Shown piece after piece: positions 6,811 through 16,169 of a DNA stretch of 58,918 nt. The translations under genes were made by a program, and so were the position numbers. Positions within the stretch are counted from its first letter, which is position 1. Each line of letters starts with the position of its first letter. Source of the DNA: Salinisphaera sp035690525 (GTDB lineage Bacteria > Pseudomonadota > Gammaproteobacteria > Nevskiales > Salinisphaeraceae); NCBI RefSeq assembly GCF_035690525.1, contig NZ_DASSKM010000123.1:1-58918 (forward strand). The letters run 5' to 3'. Below the pieces are notes generated by a model. It did no database searches. It was not told the DNA's origin and was given only the letters and a program-made list of their open reading frames with translations.

Positions 6811-9219
6811 ATGAGCGAAACCGAAAATCACGAGACCCCCGAAACCGTCGCGGGCCCGAGCACCACAATGGTCTACAGCCGGGCCGCGCCGAACCGACCG
6901 GAAACGCTGACCATCCTGCCGATGAGCGACACGGTGCTGTTCCCGGAGCTGGTGATGCCGGTGGTGCTCGATCGCAAACCCGCGATCGACGCCGCTCAGC
7001 GCGCGATGCGCGCCGAGCAGCCGGTCGGCCTGTTGCTCGGCAGCGCCGACGGCGACGCCGAGTCGCCGCGGCGCGGCCTGCACAAGATCGGCACGGCGGC
7101 GAATATTCTGCGCTACGTCACCGGCAACGACGGCCAGCATCATCTGGTCTGCCAGGGCATCTCGCGTTTTCACGTACGCGAGTTGTTCGACGACGAACAC
7201 GGCGGGCTGGCGGCCAAGGTCACCTGGATCGACGAGCCGGAACCCGAGGGCGACAAGCAGGTGGATGCGCGCATGACCAACCTGCGCAACCGGGCGCTGG
7301 AAGCGATCCAGCTCATGGACCGGCCCTCGCAGGAGCTGGCCAGCGCGATCGGCTCGATCGAATCGGCCTCGTTGCTGGCCGACGCCACGGCCGGCTACCT
7401 GGGTCTCAAGCCCAAGGAAAAGCAGCGCATTCTGGAGACGATCGATATCGGGTCGCGCTTGGAGCTGGTGCAGTCGTTCATGGATTACCGGCTCGAGGTG
7501 ATGCGGCTGTCCAACGACATCAACCAGCAGACCCAGCAGCGCGTGTCCGAGCATCAGCGCAAGGCGATGCTGCGCGAACAGATGCGCTCGATCCAGCGCG
7601 AGCTGGGCGAGGACGAGACGGTGGCCGAGGAAGCCGAGCGCCTGCGCGAAGCGCTCGACAAAGCCAAGCTGCCCGAGAACGCCGCCGAACAGACCGATCG
7701 CGAGTTGAAGCGCCTGGAGCGCATGAACGAATCCTCGGCCGAATACTCGATGGTGCGCACCTATCTCGAACTGATGGCCGAGCTACCCTGGGCCAAGCTG
7801 TCCGAGGACGCCATCGATATCGCCGAATCGCGCCAGATTCTCGACGAGGATCATTACGGCCTGGACAAGATCAAGCGCCGTATCCTCGAGCATCTCGCGG
7901 TGCACAAGCTCAACCCCGAGGGCAAGGCGCCGATTCTGTGCTTCGTCGGCCCGCCGGGCGTGGGCAAGACCTCGCTCGGGCGTTCGATCGCGCGCGCGAT
8001 GAACCGCGAGTTCGTGCGCGCCGCGCTCGGCGGCGTACACGACGAATCCGAGATTCGCGGCCACCGCCGCACCTATGTCGGCGCCATGCCGGGCTCGATC
8101 GTCAGCCAGATTCGTAAGGCCGGCACCCGCAATCCGGTGTTCATGCTCGACGAGATGGACAAGCTCGGCGCCTCGGCACACGGCGACCCGGCCTCGGCGC
8201 TGCTGGAAGTGCTCGATCCGTCGCAGAACGATTCGTTCAACGACCACTATCTGGGTACGCCCTTCGATCTGTCGAAGGTGATGTTCATCGCCACCGCCAA
8301 TGTGCTCGACACCATTCCGGGCCCGTTGCGCGATCGCATGGAAGTGATCGAATTGCCGGGCTATACGCGCGAGGAAAAGAAGCAGATCGCCAAGCGCTAT
8401 CTCATCGACCGCCAGCTCGAACAGGCGGGCGTGACGCGCGAGCAGTGCGACATCGCCGACGACGCGCTGGATGCGATCATCTCCGGCTATACCCGCGAAG
8501 CCGGGCTGCGTAACCTGGAGCGCGAGATCGGCGCGATCGCCCGGCATGCTGCGGTTCAGATCGCCGAGGGCAAGAAAGGCCCGGGCCTGATCGGCGCCGA
8601 CGACCTGCACGACATCCTCGGCGCGCGCCGCGTCGATGACGAGGTCGCCCTGCGCGCCGGTGTGGCCGGCGTGGCCACCGGTTTGGCCTGGACGCCGGCC
8701 GGCGGCGATATTCTGTTCGTCGAGGCCTCCCGCGCCCCGGGCAGCGGCAAGCTGACCATCACCGGCCAGCTCGGCGACGTGATGCGCGAATCCGCGCAGG
8801 CCGCGCTGTCGCTGGTCAAGGCCCGCGCCGAGACGCTCGGCATCGACCAGGAACGCCTCGACAAGTCGGACATCCATATCCATGTGCCGGCGGGCGCGAT
8901 CAAGAAGGACGGCCCGAGCGCCGGCGTGGCGCTCTATACCGCCCTGGTCTCGTTACTGATCGATCGCAACGTGCGCGCCGATGTCGCCATGACCGGCGAA
9001 ATAAGCCTGCGCGGCCAGGTTCTGCCGATCGGCGGCGTGAAGGAAAAGACCCTGGCCGCCCATCAGGCCGGCATCAAGACCGTCATGCTGCCCGAGCGCA
9101 ACAAGCGCGACGAGGACGATATTCCCGACAACGTGCGTGAGGCGCTGGATATCCGCTACGTCTCCAAGGTCGAGGAGGCAGTCGAAATCGCGCTGGAGGC
9201 CGATACCGAGACCGCCTGA
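6811..9219 (+). CDS. lon: ATP-dependent protease Lon
   Basis: An 802-residue cytoplasmic AAA+ serine protease that removes misfolded and regulatory proteins. The N-terminal LON domain covers roughly residues 30-225, a coiled-coil region follows, the AAA+ module has Walker A GPPGVGKTS at about 380-388 and Walker B FMLDEMDKL near 450, and the protease domain has GPSAGVA with Ser703 and GGVKEK with Lys746. The Ser-Lys spacing of 43 residues equals that of E. coli Lon (S679/K722). Length is normal for the family. It lies 4 bp after hsp20. Confidence 0.97.
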   Translation: MSETENHETPETVAGPSTTMVYSRAAPNRPETLTILPMSDTVLFPELVMPVVLDRKPAIDAAQRAMRAEQPVGLLLGSADGDAESPRRGLHKIGTAANILRYVTGNDGQHHLVCQGISRFHVRELFDDEHGGLAAKVTWIDEPEPEGDKQVDARMTNLRNRALEAIQLMDRPSQELASAIGSIESASLLADATAGYLGLKPKEKQRILETIDIGSRLELVQSFMDYRLEVMRLSNDINQQTQQRVSEHQRKAMLREQMRSIQRELGEDETVAEEAERLREALDKAKLPENAAEQTDRELKRLERMNESSAEYSMVRTYLELMAELPWAKLSEDAIDIAESRQILDEDHYGLDKIKRRILEHLAVHKLNPEGKAPILCFVGPPGVGKTSLGRSIARAMNREFVRAALGGVHDESEIRGHRRTYVGAMPGSIVSQIRKAGTRNPVFMLDEMDKLGASAHGDPASALLEVLDPSQNDSFNDHYLGTPFDLSKVMFIATANVLDTIPGPLRDRMEVIELPGYTREEKKQIAKRYLIDRQLEQAGVTREQCDIADDALDAIISGYTREAGLRNLEREIGAIARHAAVQIAEGKKGPGLIGADDLHDILGARRVDDEVALRAGVAGVATGLAWTPAGGDILFVEASRAPGSGKLTITGQLGDVMRESAQAALSLVKARAETLGIDQERLDKSDIHIHVPAGAIKKDGPSAGVALYTALVSLLIDRNVRADVAMTGEISLRGQVLPIGGVKEKTLAAHQAGIKTVMLPERNKRDEDDIPDNVREALDIRYVSKVEEAVEIALEADTETA

Positions 9220-9257
9220 ATCGCATCGTCGTGCACCGGTCGCCGGCGCCGGCCGGC

Positions 9258-9830
9258 TCAGTCGGCCGCGATCAATGCGCGCACGCGCTCGGCGACCGCG
9301 AATACGTGCGCATCGCGCGCGCCATGCTCGCGCAACGCATCGGCCAGATCCAGCGCGTAATCGCGATTGGGCCCGCTCGGGCCGGCCGTATCCACGATCT
9401 GGCGCGCGATGGCGTCGATTGGCGCCTCGCCCAGCCAAGCCGCGTTCGACGGCGTGGCGATATAGACCAGGCCCTTTTCCACCTGCCCGTTGTCGAGGGT
9501 CATCGGCTGGGCGAAACGCAGGTAGCCGTTTTTCTCGCGATGATCGAGATATTCGAAATGGGCCGGCGTGATCCGGTAGGCCATGCCGAAACAGGTCTCG
9601 CCGGGCGCTTCGACCAAGGTCACCACGCGCCCGGGCGCTACCGGCGTGCCGCGATGATCGTGCGAACCCTGCCAGAACCGCCGCGCCCAGCCCTCGATGG
9701 TCGCGAGCCGACGCTCGCTGTAGTCGAAACCGGCTTTATAGATCAGCGAGCCGTAGCCGAACAGCCAGAGTTCGTCATGGTCGGCGAAAGCAGCCGTGCG
9801 TTGGTTGGTTTCGATCGTGTCGTGCGACAT
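9258..9830 (-). CDS. chaC: ChaC-like gamma-glutamylcyclotransferase
   Basis: A 190-residue protein. LWLFGYGSLIYKAGFDY near residue 22 is the YGSL substrate-binding motif of gamma-glutamylcyclotransferases, and LDHREKNGYLR near 97 contains the catalytic Glu of the ChaC branch. ChaC enzymes cleave glutathione to 5-oxoproline and Cys-Gly in the cytosol. It starts 13 bp after the rdgC stop on the same strand, so the two are probably co-transcribed, although no functional link is known. The older name, cation transport regulator, is historical. Confidence 0.88.
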   Translation of the reverse strand: MSHDTIETNQRTAAFADHDELWLFGYGSLIYKAGFDYSERRLATIEGWARRFWQGSHDHRGTPVAPGRVVTLVEAPGETCFGMAYRITPAHFEYLDHREKNGYLRFAQPMTLDNGQVEKGLVYIATPSNAAWLGEAPIDAIARQIVDTAGPSGPNRDYALDLADALREHGARDAHVFAVAERVRALIAAD

Positions 9831-9843
9831 GAACAGCGCGCGC

Positions 9844-10764
9844 TCAGGCGGCTGCGCCCGCCTCGCCGACCACGCCGAAATGCGTATACAGCCGGTCCAG
9901 AATGCCGCGCAGCGCCTCGCCCTGCAGCGCGATCCGCGCGGTCAGTTCGGCGACCGCGTCCTCGGCGTCGAGCGAGTCCAGGTCGTCCTGGATCAGGTCC
10001 AGCGCACGGATGCGCTTGAGATCGAGCGCATCGTCCAGATCGAATTCGATGGCGTCGTCGACCGCCACATTGAGTTTGGTCGCCTGCAGGCCGCCGGCCA
10101 GATGCGCGCGAATCTCTTCGGCCTGCAAATCCATGGCGTTGACGCGCACGCTGGATTTCACTTCGTCGGTCGATTCCAGCAGGCAACGGTCGCCGCATTC
10201 GAAGCCGTTGGGCAGCGCATGCTCGTCGCTCACCCAGCGCGAGAGTTCCTCGGCGGGATTAAGCCGCGGTTCGGCGCGCGTGACCGGCAGGCTGCCGAGC
10301 GCTTCGCGCAAAGCGGTGATCACCGTTTCGGCGCGCGTTTCGGAGCTGGCTTCGACCCATACGCGGGACGCGCGCAGATCGATGACACAAGTCGTGCGCT
10401 TGGCGCGCGTAAACGCCCGCGGCAGCAGTTCGAAATGCGCCTGATCGCGGATATCGGCCTTCTCGCGCCGGCCCACCGTGCGGCCTTCGTTGGTCTGGAT
10501 GCGCTCGATACGCTCGGCCACCTCTTCGGCGAGCACCGGGCCGGGCAGCACCCGGCTGATCTCCTGATAGACGCAGATGACCAGCCCGTCGACCCCGTGC
10601 GTCATCGCTGCCTCGCCCTTGATCGGCGGCACGAATCCGCCGACCGAAACGGTCTGCGCACCGCACTCCGGACACAGCGCCTCGCCCAGCGCATGCTCGA
10701 TTTCGGCCGCGCTCCAGGGAAAGTTCTCGGTACCCAGAAACACGCACAGATTACGTAGCCACAT
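9844..10764 (-). CDS. rdgC: Recombination-associated protein RdgC
   Basis: A 306-residue protein close to the 303 residues of E. coli RdgC. Recognisable segments are MWLRNLCVFLGTENFPW at the start, CPECGAQTVSVGGFVPP, HGVDGLVICVYQEISRVLP, ADIRDQAHFELLPRAF and DLDDALDLKRIRALDL. RdgC forms ring-shaped dimers on duplex DNA and limits RecA action. The frame is open for a further 58 codons upstream, but the ATG at 10764 has a GAGGG about 10 bases before it and matches the family N-terminus. It is first in a probable rdgC-chaC unit. Confidence 0.93.
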   Translation of the reverse strand: MWLRNLCVFLGTENFPWSAAEIEHALGEALCPECGAQTVSVGGFVPPIKGEAAMTHGVDGLVICVYQEISRVLPGPVLAEEVAERIERIQTNEGRTVGRREKADIRDQAHFELLPRAFTRAKRTTCVIDLRASRVWVEASSETRAETVITALREALGSLPVTRAEPRLNPAEELSRWVSDEHALPNGFECGDRCLLESTDEVKSSVRVNAMDLQAEEIRAHLAGGLQATKLNVAVDDAIEFDLDDALDLKRIRALDLIQDDLDSLDAEDAVAELTARIALQGEALRGILDRLYTHFGVVGEAGAAA

Positions 10765-11193
10765 ATCGATCGCCCTCGGAAAAGCATGACGACGCGGCGC
10801 GCTCGGCATTCGCCCGCGCCCGGATCGACGCGCACCATACGCCGGCCCGGCGCCGGCCTCAAGCTTCGTCCGTCGATTCGCCGACTCGTGCGCGGCGCTA
10901 CCGAAGCGCGCCGGCCGGCGGCCGTCAACGCCGATCATGGGGCATGATCAGGCAACGCCGCGAACCGCTCGTCATCCAGCGTCGCCAATGGCGCCAACGC
11001 GGGTCCACGCGACCGGGGTGCGCCGAAAGTCATCTTGAGCCGGTGGCGACGGCCTGCTCTCATGAAACGACGGCGGCCCCGAGTCTATGCATCGCGGCCG
11101 GCTGTAAACGCGATACGAGGACGCCGACGGTAACGATATAATGCCGAACCCGCCCGCCTGTTTCTCCGACTGCCCCGGCCGCGGCCCCGCCTG

Positions 11194-13593
11194 ATGACGC
11201 TGCGCAATATCGATGCGCTGTTCTGTGCGGAGCGCGCCGTCGTTCTCGGCCGGGCGCGCACGCCGGGCCAGCGGCAGCTCGTCGCCAATCTCGACGCCAG
11301 CGCAAGCGCCAACCCAGGCAAGAGTTCGGGCAAGAGTTCGGTCAAGATCGAGGCGCGCGCCCATTGCTCACGACTGCCCGACGACCCCGGCCCCTGTGCC
11401 GTGGTGCTGGACCGCCACTGGGGCCATCCCGAGATTATCGCGGCGCTCGCCGAGGCCGGTTGCCGGGCGATTTTATGGGCCGCCGGGTCGCGCATCGGCG
11501 ACGACGTGCTGCGCGCGGCGCGGCCGACCCGTATGCGGCTGCTCGGCGGGCGCAGCGCCGGCGTGTTCGATACCCGCAAGGGGCTGAACATGACCACCCT
11601 GGCCTCGTTGCCGCGGCCCGGCCAGGTCGCGCTGATCGGCCAGTCGCAATCGTTGACCGCGGCGGCGGTCGACTGGGCGCTGGGGCGCAACATCGGCTTT
11701 TCGTGGCTGGCCTGTACCGGCGCCGAGGCCGATATCGACGTCGCCGATCTGCTCGATCATGCCGCGCTCGACCCGCGCACGCGCGCGGTGGTGCTGCAAT
11801 TGAGCGAGATCGGCGAACCCCGCAAATTCATGTCGGCCGCCCGGGCCGCCGCCCGGGTCAAGCCGGTGCTGGTGCTGCAGACCCGGGCCGATCGGCCGGC
11901 CGCGCCGCCGGGGCCCGATCCGGCGCGCTCGGCTGCTTTCGCCCGCGCCGGGCTGGTCGAATGCGAGAACCTCGGCGGCCTGTTCGACGGGTTGGCGGCG
12001 CTGGAGCTTCTGCCCGCCGTGCGTCAGGACCGGGTGATCGTGCTCGGCAACGGCGCCGGGGTCTGCGCGCTGGGCACCGACGCTCTGCGTCGCGCCGCGC
12101 TCAAGCCGGCCGAGGCGACCAAGGGCACCATCGAGGCGCTGGCGAGCGCCGCGCCGCGCGCCCATAACACCGGCGCCGGCATCGATCTGGCGCATTCGAA
12201 CAACAAGCAGACCGTGGCCGCATTGCGCCTCGCGCTGGCCGATCCGGGGGTGGACGCGGCATTGCTGGTACACAGTCCGGTCGCCGGCCATCCGCACGCG
12301 CCGATGGTCCAAGCCATCGCCGAAGCCGGCCTCGATGCGCGCCTGATGACGGTATGGCTTGGGCTGCATACGGCATCGTCCGCCCGCACAACCAGCGCGA
12401 AGGCCAGGCTGGCGACCTTCGCCTCGGCCGACCAGGCCGCGCAGGCCATCGGCTATCGCCGGCGCTACCACGAAACCCGCGAACTGCTGACCGCCACCCC
12501 GCCGCCCGACCCCACGGTGACAGCCGACGCCGAAGCCGTTCGGCGGCGCCTGCGGATTCTTGCCGACGACGGCGTGGAATGGCTCTCGCCCGAGGATACG
12601 CAGGAAACGCTGGGCGCCTACGGCATCGTCGGCGCACCGAGCGGGCGGCGCGGCGCCGATCCGTCGATTCGCGTGCGCATCGAGGTGATCGACCATCCCG
12701 AGCTCGGCCGGGTCATGCGCGTGACCGACGAGGCGCTCGGCGTGGCGCCGGCTTACGGTTTCGCGCCGCTCGACCCGCTGCTCGCCCGGCGCATGCTCGA
12801 AGGCGCCAGCGCGGGCCGCCTTTCGGCCACGGTGGCGGCGGTCGAGGCGCTCGCCCAGGCCCTGGTCCGGCTGTCCAAACTCGTGGTGGATATCGGCGAG
12901 GTCGTTCGGCTCGATCTGCATCTGGCGATCGGGCCGCACGGACGGCTGCACACGCCGACCGACACGCTGATCGAGATTACCGCGCACCCGCGCCCGGACC
13001 GCCAGCGGCTCGCCATGTCGCCCTACCCGGCGCGTATGCGCCACCGGGTCACGCTGCACGATCGGCATGTCTATATCGTGCGCGCGATTCATCCCGCCGA
13101 CGAACCGCTGGTGCTCGGGCTGCTCGACAGTTTGAGCCCCGAGGAGATCCGGCTGCGCTTTTTCAGCACGATCCGGCATTTCTCGCACGATATGGCCGCG
13201 CGCATGACCCAGATCGATTACGACCGCGAGGTCTCGCTGGTGATCAGCCCGGTCGACGCGCCCGAAAAGCTGGCCGGCATGGGCACGCTGATCGCCGATC
13301 CGGACGGCCGCGAAGCCGAATTCGCTATCCTGATACACCATGCACATACCGGCGTCGGGCTCGGCCGGCACCTGCTGGACTGCCTGCTGCGCCAGGCCCA
13401 CGCCCGCGGCATCGCCACCGTCTACGGCGATGTTCTGGCGCACAACCGCCCGATGCTGGAACTCGCGCGCGCCTTGGGGTTTTCCATTCGGCGTTCGCTC
13501 GACGATGCCGGAAGCCGGCGCGCCGAAATCGACGTGGCCCATTATCGCAACGCCGGCCTACCGCCACCCGAGCGAACCGAAGAGAAATCATGA
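11194..13593 (+). CDS. PatZ/Pat-like protein acetyltransferase with shortened ATP-grasp region
   Basis: A 799-residue protein with the architecture of the ADP-forming acyl-CoA synthetase-like acetyltransferase (YfiQ/PatZ): a degenerate CoA-binding domain (1-130), succinyl-CoA-ligase-like domains (130-450), an ATP-grasp-like part (450-600) and a C-terminal GNAT domain. The GNAT part is clear: DEPLVLGLLDSLSPEEIRLR, FSTIRHFSHDMAARMTQIDY and GVGLGRHLL for acetyl-CoA. PatZ acetylates lysines such as that of acetyl-CoA synthetase. Here the alignment from memory jumps from GAYGIVGAPSGR straight to RIEVIDHPELGRVM, so the ATP-grasp core with the PVALK and SPDIxHK motifs is absent (roughly 80 residues), explaining 799 versus about 886. 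A TATAAT at 11137-11142 is a candidate -10. Confidence 0.83.
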   Translation: MTLRNIDALFCAERAVVLGRARTPGQRQLVANLDASASANPGKSSGKSSVKIEARAHCSRLPDDPGPCAVVLDRHWGHPEIIAALAEAGCRAILWAAGSRIGDDVLRAARPTRMRLLGGRSAGVFDTRKGLNMTTLASLPRPGQVALIGQSQSLTAAAVDWALGRNIGFSWLACTGAEADIDVADLLDHAALDPRTRAVVLQLSEIGEPRKFMSAARAAARVKPVLVLQTRADRPAAPPGPDPARSAAFARAGLVECENLGGLFDGLAALELLPAVRQDRVIVLGNGAGVCALGTDALRRAALKPAEATKGTIEALASAAPRAHNTGAGIDLAHSNNKQTVAALRLALADPGVDAALLVHSPVAGHPHAPMVQAIAEAGLDARLMTVWLGLHTASSARTTSAKARLATFASADQAAQAIGYRRRYHETRELLTATPPPDPTVTADAEAVRRRLRILADDGVEWLSPEDTQETLGAYGIVGAPSGRRGADPSIRVRIEVIDHPELGRVMRVTDEALGVAPAYGFAPLDPLLARRMLEGASAGRLSATVAAVEALAQALVRLSKLVVDIGEVVRLDLHLAIGPHGRLHTPTDTLIEITAHPRPDRQRLAMSPYPARMRHRVTLHDRHVYIVRAIHPADEPLVLGLLDSLSPEEIRLRFFSTIRHFSHDMAARMTQIDYDREVSLVISPVDAPEKLAGMGTLIADPDGREAEFAILIHHAHTGVGLGRHLLDCLLRQAHARGIATVYGDVLAHNRPMLELARALGFSIRRSLDDAGSRRAEIDVAHYRNAGLPPPERTEEKS

Positions 13594-14141
13594 GCACACC
13601 GACCCTTGCACGCGAAGTCCACGAGTTCTGGTTCGACACGCTGGCGCCCCGCGACTGGTTCACCGCCGATGCAAAACTCGATCGGCGCATCGCCGCCGAA
13701 TTCGGCGCCCTGATCCCGACCGCCCGGGCCGGAGCGCTGGATTTCTGGCGCGGCTCACCGACCGGACGGCTGGCGGAAATCCTGGTGCTGGACCAGTTCG
13801 CACGCAATGTATTTCGCGGCCATGCCGAAGCCTTCGCCGGCGACCCCCTGGCCCTCAGCTTGGCCAAACAAGCCGTGGAAACGGGCGCCGCCGGCGAACT
13901 GCCGGCCCGCGAGCGTGCATTCCTCTACATGCCGTTCATGCACAGCGAATCGCTGGCCGATCACGACCGCGCGCTGGCACTGTTTTCCGAGCCGGGCCTG
14001 GAGAAACAACTGGGCCACGAGAAACGCCACCGGGCTGTGCTCGAACGCTTCGGCCGCTACCCCCAGCGTAACGCCGCGCTGGGCCGCGAGAGCACGCCCG
14101 AGGAAACCGCGTTTCTGGCCGAATCCGGCGCCGGTTTCTGA
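13590..14141 (+). CDS. DUF924 family protein
   Basis: A 183-residue protein starting at an ATG that overlaps the previous stop (ATGA), hence coupled to the acetyltransferase gene. VHEFWFDTLAPRDWFTAD at the N-terminus, LILVLDQFARN-like EILVLDQFARNVFRG near 65, RAFLYMPFMHSESLADHD near 105 and RFGRYPQRNAALGRESTPEE near the end are the conserved blocks of DUF924 (PF06041), an alpha-helical TPR-like family without a settled function. No catalytic motif is known. The gene is of ordinary length for the family. Confidence 0.88.
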   Translation: MSTPTLAREVHEFWFDTLAPRDWFTADAKLDRRIAAEFGALIPTARAGALDFWRGSPTGRLAEILVLDQFARNVFRGHAEAFAGDPLALSLAKQAVETGAAGELPARERAFLYMPFMHSESLADHDRALALFSEPGLEKQLGHEKRHRAVLERFGRYPQRNAALGRESTPEETAFLAESGAGF

Positions 14142-14146
14142 ACGCT

Positions 14147-15028
14147 ATGGCCGTGCCTGCAACGATCCTGAAACGCCTGCTGACGACGTCTGCAATCCTG
14201 ATTTTCGCCTGGCCGTCCGCGGCACTCGCCTGGGGACCGCAGGGCCACGCGCTGATCGCGGATATCGCCGCCCGGCATTTAAGCGCCGCGGCCCGCCGCG
14301 AGGTCACCCGGCTGTTGGCCATCGACGACGCTCATGGGCTCGACCGGATCGCGTCCTGGGCGGATGCGGCCCGACGCGACCGGCCGGGTACCGGGCCGTG
14401 GCACTACGTGGACATTCCTCTGACTGCGCGTGGTTACAAAGCGCAGCGCGATTGCCCGCGCGCCCACTGCGTAGTCGCGCGCATTCCCTATTACGCCCGT
14501 ATTTTGGGCGATCGTTCCGCTACGAGCGCCCAACGCCTGGAAGCGCTCAAGTTCGTCGTCCATTTCGTGGCCGACATCCAGCAGCCGCTGCACGCCGAGA
14601 ATCACCACGACGCCGGCGGCAACGACGTCGATCTGACCTATTTCGGCGACCAAAGCAATCTGCACGCGCTCTGGGACAGCGGCATACTCGAACACGCGCT
14701 ACATCTGCATGTCGGCCGACATTTCTCAATCGACTACGGCGCCACGCGCGCGGCGGCACGGCGTCTGGATAGCAATATCAGTTTGGCCGAGCATCGCCGC
14801 TGGACACGTGTACTCGCCGATAGCGGCCTGGCCCGCGCCGCCGTCCACTGGGCCAATCAGGCACACGCGCTCGCGCGCCGCGTCGCCTACGCCAATCTGG
14901 GGTTGCTGTCAGGCAACGACGGATCGGCGCGCTATCAGCGCCAAGCCTGGCCGGTGATACGCCGCCAGCTCGAGCGCGGTGGCATACGGCTGGCGGCGAC
15001 ACTCGACGCTGTTTTGGGCAAACCCTGA
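14147..15028 (+). CDS. Secreted S1/P1-family nuclease
   Basis: A 293-residue protein with a Sec signal peptide whose predicted cleavage follows ALA, leaving Trp-Gly at the mature N-terminus; S1/P1 nucleases use that Trp amine and a nearby His (WGPQGH) as zinc ligands. Further ligand regions are visible: SWADAAR near 68, WHYVDIPL near 85 and HFVADIQQPLHAENHHDAGG near 140, ending in GNDVDL. The family binds three zinc ions and degrades single-stranded DNA and RNA, often as a periplasmic or secreted scavenger. It begins 5 bp after the DUF924 gene, probably the last gene of that operon. Confidence 0.92.
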   Translation: MAVPATILKRLLTTSAILIFAWPSAALAWGPQGHALIADIAARHLSAAARREVTRLLAIDDAHGLDRIASWADAARRDRPGTGPWHYVDIPLTARGYKAQRDCPRAHCVVARIPYYARILGDRSATSAQRLEALKFVVHFVADIQQPLHAENHHDAGGNDVDLTYFGDQSNLHALWDSGILEHALHLHVGRHFSIDYGATRAAARRLDSNISLAEHRRWTRVLADSGLARAAVHWANQAHALARRVAYANLGLLSGNDGSARYQRQAWPVIRRQLERGGIRLAATLDAVLGKP

Positions 15029-15042
15029 GCGGCGCAGGAAAA

Positions 15043-15119
15043 TGGCGTCCCCGGCAGGAGTCGAACCTGCGACCTGCCGCTTAGGAGGCGGCTGCTCTAT
15101 CCTGCTGAGCTACGGGGAC
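15043..15119 (-). tRNA. tRNA-Arg(CCT)
   Basis: Read on the minus strand the 77 bases fold as a standard cloverleaf: acceptor stem GTCCCCG/CGGGGAC, D arm GCTC/GAGC, anticodon stem GCCGC/GCGGC with loop CTCCTAA, T arm GCAGG/CCTGC with TTCGACT, discriminator G and an encoded CCA. The anticodon CCT lies at 15083-15085 and reads AGG codons, rare in such a G+C-rich genome. Confidence 0.96.
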
Positions 15120-15167
15120 ACGCCGAGCGCGTAGACTAACGCAGTACGCTATGCAAACGAAGCCCGA

Positions 15168-15977
15168 ATGACGAGCCGTATTTCGCAACTCGGCGGCCAA
15201 CTCCACGTCGGCCCGCGCACCGGCGGCATCGGCGAGCGCCGTATCGCTCTTCTCGAGGCGATCGACCGCACCGGCTCGATCACGGCCGCCGCCAAGACGG
15301 TCGGCCTGAGCTACAAGGGCGCGTGGGACGGCGTGAACGCGGCCAACAATCTATCCGAAACGCCACTGGTCGAACGCAGCGCGGGCGGCGCCGGCGGTGG
15401 CGGCACGCAACTCACCGCGCGCGGACAACGGCTGGTGGCGACCTATCGCGCCGCGCAAGCCGAGCAGATGCGTTTTCTCGAACAGCTCAACCGCCGCCTG
15501 GCGCATCTCGCCGGCGACGACCTGAACCTGATGGAGCGTCTTGCCATGCAGACCAGTGCCCGCAATCAGTTGCTCGGCCGCGTCACCGGCCTCACCCGCG
15601 GTGCGGTCAATGCCGAGGTGGATATCGAACTGGCCGGCGGCGATCGCCTGGCGGCGGTAATCACTAACGCCAGCGCCGACAATCTGGGCCTTGAGCCCGG
15701 AGTACCGATCACCGCTCTGATCAAGGCGAGCTGGCTGATCATCGCCGCCGGCGACATGTCGGCCGCCCGGCTTTCCACCCGTAACCGGCTGGTCGGCACG
15801 GTGGAAGCGATTACGCGCGACGATGTAGCCTCGGAGATCACGCTGCGCCTGCCCGGCGGCGCGACGCTGGCCGCCGTGATTACCCGCAAGTCGGCCGTGG
15901 CGCTCGATCTGTCCGAGGACGATGCGGCGACAGCGTTGTTCAAGGCCTCGAGCGTGATCCTCGCCCCAACCGGCTGA
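15168..15977 (+). CDS. modE: ModE-type molybdate-responsive transcriptional regulator
   Basis: A 269-residue protein matching ModE in length and domain order. The N-terminal winged helix-turn-helix is seen in RRIALLEAIDRTGSITAAAK and GLSYKGAWDGVNAANNL (residues 25-65). Two TOBE/MOP molybdate-binding modules follow: SARNQLLGRVTGLTRGAVNA (about 125-195) and STRNRLVGTVEAITRDDV (about 200-268). ModE dimers binding molybdate repress modABC in known cases. No modABC or molybdopterin genes lie in the window, so this is an orphan copy here. It is divergent from the tRNA-Arg gene 48 bp away. Confidence 0.9.
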   Translation: MTSRISQLGGQLHVGPRTGGIGERRIALLEAIDRTGSITAAAKTVGLSYKGAWDGVNAANNLSETPLVERSAGGAGGGGTQLTARGQRLVATYRAAQAEQMRFLEQLNRRLAHLAGDDLNLMERLAMQTSARNQLLGRVTGLTRGAVNAEVDIELAGGDRLAAVITNASADNLGLEPGVPITALIKASWLIIAAGDMSAARLSTRNRLVGTVEAITRDDVASEITLRLPGGATLAAVITRKSAVALDLSEDDAATALFKASSVILAPTG

Positions 15978-16072
15978 CGGCCAGCGAGACCGGCTAGCGA
16001 ACGGCCGGCGCTGCGCCGACCCGAGCGGCTCCATGCGTGTCGGCCGGCACGCTCGGCGTCGTCGGCCGTTCC

Positions 16073-16100
16073 AAATAAAATGGCCCCGCAAAGCGGGGCC
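16073..16100 (-). terminator. Rho-independent terminator of the PEP-CTERM gene
   Basis: GGCCCCGC (16082-16089) and GCGGGGCC (16093-16100) form a perfect 8-bp stem with an AAA loop. On the minus strand it is followed by TTTTATTT. It sits 70 bp after the stop of the 16170-16898 gene. Confidence 0.85.
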
Positions 16101-16169
16101 GTCTCTCTCTCCCTCTCCTCCGACAATCTGAAAACCGGGCCCTCGGGGACTCGGTTTTCCGAACGCTTA

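Noticed and set aside
7783..8883. 366-codon open frame on the minus strand inside lon
   Set aside because: Codon-phase shadow of the Lon coding sequence.
11473..13542. 689-codon open frame on the minus strand
   Set aside because: Antisense to the PatZ-like gene, with composition expected of a codon-phase shadow and no recognisable domain.
15043..15167. tRNA-Arg as an integration site
   Set aside because: No direct repeat of the tRNA 3' end and no integrase gene appear within the window.
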